Origin: Bog-473 sp964457065
GTDB taxonomy: Bacteria > Actinomycetota > Acidimicrobiia > Acidimicrobiales > RAAP-2
Assembly (NCBI GenBank): GCA_964457065.1
Contig: CAYWDQ010000107.1
Coordinates: 1 to 10,611 of the forward strand
Direction: 5' to 3'
DNA: 10,611 nt
Part shown: one piece after another, positions 1 through 4,637 of the stretch
Position numbering within the stretch: the stretch's first letter is position 1
How the letters are laid out: each line of letters begins with the position of its first letter
Translations under genes and position numbers: made by a program
Notes under the pieces: generated by a model
Database searches by the model: none
Told to the model about the DNA's origin: nothing
What the model saw: only the letters and a program-made list of their open reading frames with translations

Positions 1-743
1 GCAAGGCGAAGTCGCTCGACAAGCGGGTCGAGCGGATGCAGGCGGATCGCACGCAAGTCGACAAGCGCGAGCGCGCCAGCAAGTTCAAGCTCCCGACGCC
101 GCCCCGCTCGGGCGCCACGCCCCTGGAGGTGGTGAAGCTCGGCGTGCGCTACGGATCCAACGAGGTCCTCACCGAGGTGAGCTTCCACGCCGGCCGGGGC
201 GACCACATCGTGATCATCGGCCGCAACGGCGCGGGGAAGTCGTCGCTGCTGCGCTGCCTCGCCGGGGTGCAAGAGCCCTCGAACGGCGTGGTCGAGCTGG
301 GGGCCAACGTCGAAGTGGGCTATTTCGCCCAGGAGCACGAGCAGATCGACCCGTCCCTGAGCGCCCTGGCCAACGTCAGCGACGCCGTCCTGAAGGCCGA
401 GAGGGACCGGCGGGCGCTGCTGGGGTCCTTCGGCCTACCCTCCAAGGCCGCCGACCAGCTGCCTTCCACCCTGTCGGGAGGTGAGCGCGCCAAGCTCGGC
501 CTGGCGATGCTCTCCGCCGGGGAGACCAACCTGTTGCTGCTCGACGAGCCGACCAACAACCTCGACCCCTCGTCCATCGCCGCGGTCGGCACTATGCTCG
601 GTGCGTGGCCGGGGACCATCGTGGCCGTCAGCCACGAGCGCGGCTTCGTCGAGGCCCTGCGGCCGACCTACTGCCTGCGCCTTCCCGAGGAGCGCTACAC
701 CCACTGGCGCGAGGAGTACCTCGACGACGTCGAGATGCGCTGA
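1..743 (+). CDS. ABC-F family ATP-binding protein, C-terminal part (5' end outside window)
   Basis: The frame is already open at base 3 with a charged, Lys/Arg-rich stretch like the inter-domain linker of ABC-F proteins, so the ATG at 36 is internal and the gene begins upstream. One complete ABC domain follows, the second of the usual two. It shows Walker A GRNGAGKSS (about 219-245), a Q-loop in GYFAQEHE (about 318-341), the signature LSGGE (471-485), Walker B LLLLDEPTNNLD (531-566) and the H-loop in AVSHE. The DEPTNNLD form, and the absence of membrane segments, mark ABC-F rather than a transporter ATPase. Known members are cytosolic and act on the ribosome as translation factors or antibiotic-resistance proteins; which type this is cannot be told without the first domain and linker. 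The stop TGA (741-743) is 4 bp from the stop of the convergent solute-binding protein gene. Confidence 0.93.
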   Translation, partial: KAKSLDKRVERMQADRTQVDKRERASKFKLPTPPRSGATPLEVVKLGVRYGSNEVLTEVSFHAGRGDHIVIIGRNGAGKSSLLRCLAGVQEPSNGVVELGANVEVGYFAQEHEQIDPSLSALANVSDAVLKAERDRRALLGSFGLPSKAADQLPSTLSGGERAKLGLAMLSAGETNLLLLDEPTNNLDPSSIAAVGTMLGAWPGTIVAVSHERGFVEALRPTYCLRLPEERYTHWREEYLDDVEMR

Positions 744-747
744 CGCG

Positions 748-2397
748 CTACGACACCCAGATCTGGGTCGGCCAGAGCACGCCCTCGTCGAACCCCACGG
801 CCTTGGAGCCCTGCAGCGTGGTCGGGTTGGCGAAGTTCTGCACCTTGGGGTTGGCGATGACGGCCCAGGTGTCGCGGGCCAACCAGAGGTAGGGAACGTC
901 CTGAGCCAGGTACTCGTTGACCTGCTGGTACGCCTTTATCCGGTCCGCCTTGTCGCTGGTGGTCCGCCCGGCCAGTAACGCCGTCTGAATTTTGGGATCA
1001 CTGTTGCGGGCCATGTTGAGCGCCAGGGGCGGCGCCGTCGTCTGTGTACTGAACCACACGTAGTTCAGGTCGGGGTCGACCGCGCCGAACTGGCGCCACA
1101 ACGTGGCCTCGTAGGTGCCGGCGAGCGCGTCGTTGATGATCTCCGCCTGGGCCACGATGCTGATGCTGACCGTCATGCCCGCCTGCTGCCAGGCCTGCTG
1201 CAGGAACTGGGCGGCCGCCAGAGTCTCCGGGTCGCTGGTGGACAGGAGACTGAAGCTGACCGGCTTGCCCGTCTCCTTCTGCACCTGCTTGACCAGCGCA
1301 GCCGCGCCCGACGGGTCGTAGGCGGGGTAGGCGGTCTTGGAGTAGTAGTCGCTCCCCGGGAGGAAGAGGCCGTTCATCGGGGCGTCGATGCCCTTGTCGA
1401 TGATCTTGGCGTACTGGGTCCGGTTGATGCTCTTGGCCATGGCGACACGCAGCGTCTGGTTGCTGAACGGCGCGGCGGACGTGTTGAGCATGACGCACTG
1501 CACGGTGGGCTGGCCCACCACCTGCCCGCTGTTGTCGTAGTAGGACCACTTCGTGTTGCCCCGGAACTGGAGGAGGTCGTCGGGGGAGTTGGAGTGCATC
1601 ATGTCGACCTCGCCGGTCTCGAGCGCGTCGGAGCGCGAGTCGTGGTTGATGATCGGCTTGTAGGTGATGGAGTCCAGGTAGGGGTAGCCCTTGCGCCAGT
1701 AGTGGGGGTTCCTGGTGGCGGTCATGTGGCTGTTGGGGACCCAGTCCTGGAAGACGAAGGGACCGGTGCCGACCGGGTTCGACGTGCCGCCGTCGGGGGC
1801 GTTGAGCATGGAGGGCGCGGCCATGTAACCGGTCTGGGCCTGCGCCAGGTAGTAGGGGAAGGGGGCCCACGACGTCTTCATGTTGATGGTGACCGCCAGC
1901 GGCCCGGTCACCGACGCGCTGGCGATCTGGTCGGCGAAGGCCGGCCCCGTCAGGATGGACGTGGCCGACTTCTCGATGTTGAGGTGCAGCGCGTTGGCGT
2001 CGAGCGGCGTGCCGTCGTGGAAGACGATGCCCGGGCGCAGGGTGATGGTGAAGGCCGTGAAGTCCTCGTTCGAGGTGATCGACTCGGCCAGGTACGGCTC
2101 CACGCCTCCCGCGGCGTTCACGATGGCGATGGGGTCCATGACGGTGCGGCCGTAGAGGAACCCGCCCTCGTCCCAGCGCGCGGTCGACGGATTGAAGCCG
2201 CTCTCCTCGGTGTCGATGCCGAAGGTGACGGAGCCGCCCCGCTTCGGCTTGGCGCTCGAGATGCCGTTCCGCCCGGGCCCGTTGGTCATGGCCGCGCCGG
2301 CATCACCGGCGTCGCCGAGTGCGCCGAGCACGGCGGCGCCGGCGCCCAGGGCGAGCCCCCCGGCCAGGAACGACCTGCGGTCATACGAATGTGACAT
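748..2397 (-). CDS. Tat-exported family 5 (oligopeptide/nickel-type) extracellular solute-binding protein
   Basis: 549 aa from the ATG at 2397. The frame stays open upstream to 2709, but this start places a twin-arginine signal at the N-terminus (DRRSFLAGG, residues 6-14, then an Ala/Gly-rich hydrophobic stretch to about 36) and has a G-rich stretch about 6 nt upstream. The longer start would bury the signal and run into the divergent peroxiredoxin gene. Family 5 hallmarks are present: VEPYLAES (99-106), LRPGIVFHDGTPLDANAL (120-137), GTGPF (210-214) and an NPHYWRKG segment (230-237). Such proteins capture peptides or similar ligands outside the cell for an ABC importer. No Cys lipobox follows the signal, so it may be released or held by protein contacts rather than lipid-anchored, which is unusual for a Gram-positive binding protein. 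No permease or ATPase of an Opp/Dpp importer is in the window, so the ligand is unknown. Confidence 0.92.
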   Translation of the reverse strand: MSHSYDRRSFLAGGLALGAGAAVLGALGDAGDAGAAMTNGPGRNGISSAKPKRGGSVTFGIDTEESGFNPSTARWDEGGFLYGRTVMDPIAIVNAAGGVEPYLAESITSNEDFTAFTITLRPGIVFHDGTPLDANALHLNIEKSATSILTGPAFADQIASASVTGPLAVTINMKTSWAPFPYYLAQAQTGYMAAPSMLNAPDGGTSNPVGTGPFVFQDWVPNSHMTATRNPHYWRKGYPYLDSITYKPIINHDSRSDALETGEVDMMHSNSPDDLLQFRGNTKWSYYDNSGQVVGQPTVQCVMLNTSAAPFSNQTLRVAMAKSINRTQYAKIIDKGIDAPMNGLFLPGSDYYSKTAYPAYDPSGAAALVKQVQKETGKPVSFSLLSTSDPETLAAAQFLQQAWQQAGMTVSISIVAQAEIINDALAGTYEATLWRQFGAVDPDLNYVWFSTQTTAPPLALNMARNSDPKIQTALLAGRTTSDKADRIKAYQQVNEYLAQDVPYLWLARDTWAVIANPKVQNFANPTTLQGSKAVGFDEGVLWPTQIWVS

Positions 2398-2423
2398 TTC
2401 AACCCCCCGGTCCCGATCCCACG

Positions 2424-2451
2424 TGTGCGACTGCGTCGCTGTGCGACTGCG
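2424..2451. repeat. 12-bp direct repeat, 16-bp period, in the SBP/peroxiredoxin intergenic region
   Basis: TGTGCGACTGCG occurs at 2424-2435 and again, identical, at 2440-2451. The repeats lie 27-54 bp upstream of the binding-protein start, inside the 169-bp divergent intergenic region (2398-2566). A 16-bp period does not match a full helical turn, so cooperative binding by one protein on one face is not obvious. It may be a regulator site or a chance duplication. Confidence 0.4.
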
Positions 2452-2566
2452 GCAGGTTACAACTTCGTGACTGCTTTTGGGCGGCGCCCGGGGGCGCGGC
2501 CAATTGACGGTGTCACCGGGGGGTATGGCAACCTGGTCGCGGACCACGAGAGAGAAGGAGAATCGA

Positions 2567-3049
2567 ATGACGATCGCAGTCGGCGACCGCGTGCCCGAGG
2601 TGAAGGTCTTCACCTTCGGGGAGAAGGGTCCCGTGGCGACCACCTCGACGGACGTGCTGGGCCACGGCAAGGTCGTCCTCTTCGGGGTGCCCGGCGCCTT
2701 CACGCCCACGTGCTCCGACCATCACCTGCCGGGCTTCGTGCTGCGCGCCGACGAGCTCCGCGCCAAGGGCGTGGACAAGGTGGTCTGCGTGTCCGTCAAC
2801 GACCCCTTCGTCATGGGCGCCTGGGGGAAGGACCAGAACGTCGGGACCTCGGTCGTGATGCTCGCAGACGGCAACGGCGAGTTGGCCGAGGCCATGGGTC
2901 TCACCATGGACGGCAGCGGGTTCGGTCTCGGGTCGCGGTCGCAGCGCTACGCGGCGATCCTCGACGACGGGGTCGTCAGCTGGCTGGGCGTGGAGCCCGG
3001 GCCCGGGCTCCACGCCAGTTCGGTCGAAGAGGTGCTCGCCGCCCTCTAG
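2567..3049 (+). CDS. Type II (Prx5-like) peroxiredoxin
   Basis: 160 aa. The ATG at 2567 is chosen because AGAAGGAG lies at 2553-2560, 6 nt upstream; the frame is open further upstream, but that sequence is not like the family. The protein begins with the typical V-GD-VP segment. The peroxidatic motif is PGAFTPTCS (42-50) with Cys49, and a second Cys, Cys74 in VVCVSVND, lies 25 residues on. In plant type II peroxiredoxins the peroxidatic and resolving cysteines also lie 25 apart, so an atypical 2-Cys mechanism is plausible. The RSQRYA motif near residue 125 fits the family active-site Arg region. Expected role: cytosolic reduction of hydrogen peroxide and organic hydroperoxides using thioredoxin, glutaredoxin or a similar thiol donor. 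No reductase partner is adjacent. The gene diverges from the binding-protein gene and stands alone. Confidence 0.93.
   Translation: MTIAVGDRVPEVKVFTFGEKGPVATTSTDVLGHGKVVLFGVPGAFTPTCSDHHLPGFVLRADELRAKGVDKVVCVSVNDPFVMGAWGKDQNVGTSVVMLADGNGELAEAMGLTMDGSGFGLGSRSQRYAAILDDGVVSWLGVEPGPGLHASSVEEVLAAL
2987..3016. repeat. Perfect 30-bp palindrome inside the 3' end of the peroxiredoxin gene
   Basis: The left arm GGCGTGGAGCCCGGG (2987-3001) is followed directly by its exact reverse complement (3002-3016). It encodes the LGVEPGPGLHA region, ends 33 bp before the stop codon, and would form a very stable G/C hairpin in the mRNA. There is no following T run, so it is not a standard intrinsic terminator. It may slow 3' exonuclease decay or may simply reflect codon choice. 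Confidence 0.75.
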
Positions 3050-3064
3050 CGTTCGTGCCCTCCC

Positions 3065-3146
3065 TCACGCAACGAGCGTGATGGCACACCTTCACGCCCG
3101 GGTGGGCTGCCGGTCGCCCGCCTGGCGGGCCCGAGGGCCCTCCAGG
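3065..3146. repeat. Two hairpins downstream of the peroxiredoxin gene (possible terminator region)
   Basis: The first is TCACGC (3065-3070), a 5-nt loop, then GCGTGA (3076-3081). The second and stronger is CCTGGCGGGCCC (3121-3132) and GGGCCCTCCAGG (3135-3146), 12-base arms with one mismatch and 2 bases between. Neither has a T tract. They lie in the 281-bp gap (3050-3330) before padR. I see no convincing gene in that gap on either strand; an open frame that crosses it on the plus strand has no recognisable protein features until it runs into the downstream ATPase. Confidence 0.4.
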
Positions 3147-3271
3147 TTCGCCTTCGACGTCGAGGAGGCGGCACAGGGCATCGTGGAAGCCCACCGTGGC
3201 CCACGACGGCCTCGAGGGGCTGCTCGAGACCGGGTCCCTGCTGCATGCGGGCTGACCGGGAGAATGCCCCC

Positions 3272-3300
3272 TTGCCACGCAGGTCGCTGCGAAGTAGAAT
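3272..3300 (+). promoter_or_regulatory. Sigma70-like promoter of the padR-ABC operon
   Basis: The -35 TTGCCA (3272-3277) and -10 TAGAAT (3295-3300) each match the consensus at 5 of 6 positions and are separated by the ideal 17 bp. Transcription would start near 3307-3308, about 23 nt before the padR GTG. The -10 lies inside the inverted repeat at 3290-3318, so a bound repressor would block the polymerase. Confidence 0.72.
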
Positions 3301-3318
3301 ACTCGGTATGCTACTTCG
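3290..3318. promoter_or_regulatory. 29-bp inverted repeat, likely PadR operator
   Basis: The arms are CGAAGTAGAATAC (3290-3302) and GTATGCTACTTCG (3306-3318), which pair at 12 of 13 positions around a 3-bp centre TCG. It overlaps the -10 and the predicted start point, and lies 12 bp upstream of the padR start. PadR proteins are dimers that commonly repress their own operons through palindromes at this position. The assignment to this PadR is inferred from position and symmetry. Confidence 0.7.
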
Positions 3319-3334
3319 AATCGGGATTTCGTGA
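3308..3334 (+). CDS. Possible 8-codon leaderless leader ORF coupled to padR
   Basis: An ATG at 3308 opens MLLRIGIS and stops at TGA 3332-3334, which overlaps the padR start as GTGA (3331-3334). The ATG falls almost exactly at the transcription start predicted from the -10 at 3295-3300, so the mRNA could be leaderless, a common arrangement in actinobacteria. Translating this mini-ORF would deliver ribosomes to the padR GTG, which has only a weak GGGA upstream. The alternative is chance, because an 8-codon frame is short. Confidence 0.25.
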   Translation: MLLRIGIS

Positions 3335-3918
3335 GCGTCCGCCACGCCCTGCTGGCTCTTCTCAGCGAGGGCCCCAAATACGGGCTGCAGCTGCGCCAGG
3401 AGTTCGAGGCACGGACCGGCGACGTCTGGCCGCTCAACGTCGGGCAGGTGTACACGACGCTGCAGCGACTCGAGCGCGACGGGCTCATCGAGTCCGAAGA
3501 CTCGTCGGAGGAGGGCCCCCAGAAGGGCTTCCACATCACCACCGAGGGTGTGGCCGAGCTGGACGGCTGGCTGCACACCCCGCCGGACTTCTCCTCGCCT
3601 CCCCGCGACGAGCTCGTGATCAAGGTGCTGGTGGCGCTCGGCCTGCCTGGGGTGGACGTGCACGAGGTCGTGCAGGTCCACCGGCGCTACCTCGTGGAGC
3701 TCATGCAGCAGTGGACCCGCCTCAAGGAGGACGAGTCCCGCTTCGATCTCAATTTCGCCTTGGTCGTCGACGCCGAGCTGTTCCGGCTCGACTCGCTGAT
3801 CAGGTGGCTGGACACGGCCGACGGCCGACTGAAGAGAGCGGCGGTGGAGGGCGACGCGCCGGCCCCGCAGCCGTTCCCCCTCCCCAAGGCCCGGCGCAGG
3901 GTGGGAGTCAAGCAATGA
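3331..3918 (+). CDS. PadR family transcriptional regulator
   Basis: 195 aa from GTG 3331, the only start in this frame, because an in-frame TAG lies at 3295-3297. Residues 1-80 form a winged helix-turn-helix of PadR type: ALLALLSEGPKYGLQLRQEF, then the recognition-helix region VGQVYTTLQRLERDGLI (37-53) and a wing ending in FHITTEG. Residues 90-165 are the Vir_act_alpha_C-like helical dimerisation region, followed by a basic Pro-rich tail. The N-terminus is compact, with little before the first helix. Its stop overlaps the next gene by ATGA (3915-3918), so the two are translationally coupled. The family represses transporter or detoxification operons until a small ligand binds. Here it most likely represses the operon it heads through the palindrome at 3290-3318; the ligand is unknown. 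Confidence 0.94.
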   Translation: MSVRHALLALLSEGPKYGLQLRQEFEARTGDVWPLNVGQVYTTLQRLERDGLIESEDSSEEGPQKGFHITTEGVAELDGWLHTPPDFSSPPRDELVIKVLVALGLPGVDVHEVVQVHRRYLVELMQQWTRLKEDESRFDLNFALVVDAELFRLDSLIRWLDTADGRLKRAAVEGDAPAPQPFPLPKARRRVGVKQ

Positions 3919-4637
3919 GCTACCTCGAATTACGCGACATCTCCAAGGTCTACGGAGAAGGGGCGTCAGAGGTGCACGCCCTTCAGCGCATCGATCTCTC
4001 GGTCGACGCCGGGTCTCTGGTGGCCGTCATGGGCGCCAGCGGCTCGGGCAAGAGCACGCTGTTGACCATCGCCGGCAGCCTCGAGGACCCCACCAGCGGT
4101 GAGGTCCACGTCGGCGGCCGGCCCCTGTCGTCGCTGTCACGCAACGGCAAGGCGCGCCTGCGCCGGCAGTCCGTCGGCTATGTCTTCCAGGACTACAACC
4201 TGCTCGCCGGGCTCAGCGCGGTGGAGAACGTGTCCCTGCCCCTCGAGCTCGACGGCGTCGGGGCCCGCAAGGCCCAGGCGGCGGCGCTCGAGTCCCTCGA
4301 GGACTTCGGGCTGGCCGACCGGGCGTCGCACTACCCCGACATGCTGTCGGGTGGCGAGCGCCAGCGCGTCGCCATCGCCCGCGCCGTCGTGGGGAACCGC
4401 CAGCTCCTCCTGGCCGACGAGCCCTCCGGCGCGCTCGACTCCACCAATGCCGAGACCGTCATGCGCCTCATCCTTGCCGCCTGCCACCGCGGCCTGGCCG
4501 CCGTCGTAGTCACCCACGACGCGCAGCTCGCCTCGTGGGCCGACCGCGTGGTCTTCTTGCGCGACGGCAGAATCGTCGACCAGACGCTCCCGCTCGAGAG
4601 CCCGGACGCGGTCCTCGCCGAGCTTCCGAACCAATGA
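3915..4637 (+). CDS. ABC transporter ATP-binding protein (MacB/LolD type)
   Basis: 240 aa. The ATG at 3915 has GGGAG at 3903-3907 as its ribosome binding site and overlaps the padR stop. All nucleotide-binding motifs are present: Walker A GASGSGKST (40-48), Q-loop VFQDYNLL (90-97), signature LSGGERQR (144-151), Walker B LLLADEPSGALD (164-175) and H-loop VTHD (199-202). The DEPSGALD wording is typical of ATPases that drive FtsX/MacB-type permeases, which couple ATP hydrolysis to movement of periplasmic or extracellular domains rather than classic transmembrane channels. The length is normal for the family. The stop overlaps the permease start by ATGA (4634-4637), so the two subunits are probably made in a fixed ratio. 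Confidence 0.96.
   Translation: MSYLELRDISKVYGEGASEVHALQRIDLSVDAGSLVAVMGASGSGKSTLLTIAGSLEDPTSGEVHVGGRPLSSLSRNGKARLRRQSVGYVFQDYNLLAGLSAVENVSLPLELDGVGARKAQAAALESLEDFGLADRASHYPDMLSGGERQRVAIARAVVGNRQLLLADEPSGALDSTNAETVMRLILAACHRGLAAVVVTHDAQLASWADRVVFLRDGRIVDQTLPLESPDAVLAELPNQ

Noticed and set aside
2504..2529. Possible peroxiredoxin promoter: TTGACG (2504-2509) with TATGGC (2524-2529)
   Set aside because: The spacer is only 14 bp and the -10 match is poor. The -35-like hexamer may be real, but no convincing partner was found at 16-18 bp.
3046..3290. Possible gene remnant on the minus strand in the gap before padR
   Set aside because: Fragments such as VGFHDALCRLLDVEGEPGG looked protein-like, but no start, ribosome binding site or recognisable family was found.
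3078..3914. Plus-strand open frame running through the 3050-3330 gap and across padR
   Set aside because: It has no recognisable protein features before it merges with the ATPase frame; padR in the other frame is well supported, and the ATPase has its own start and ribosome binding site at 3915.
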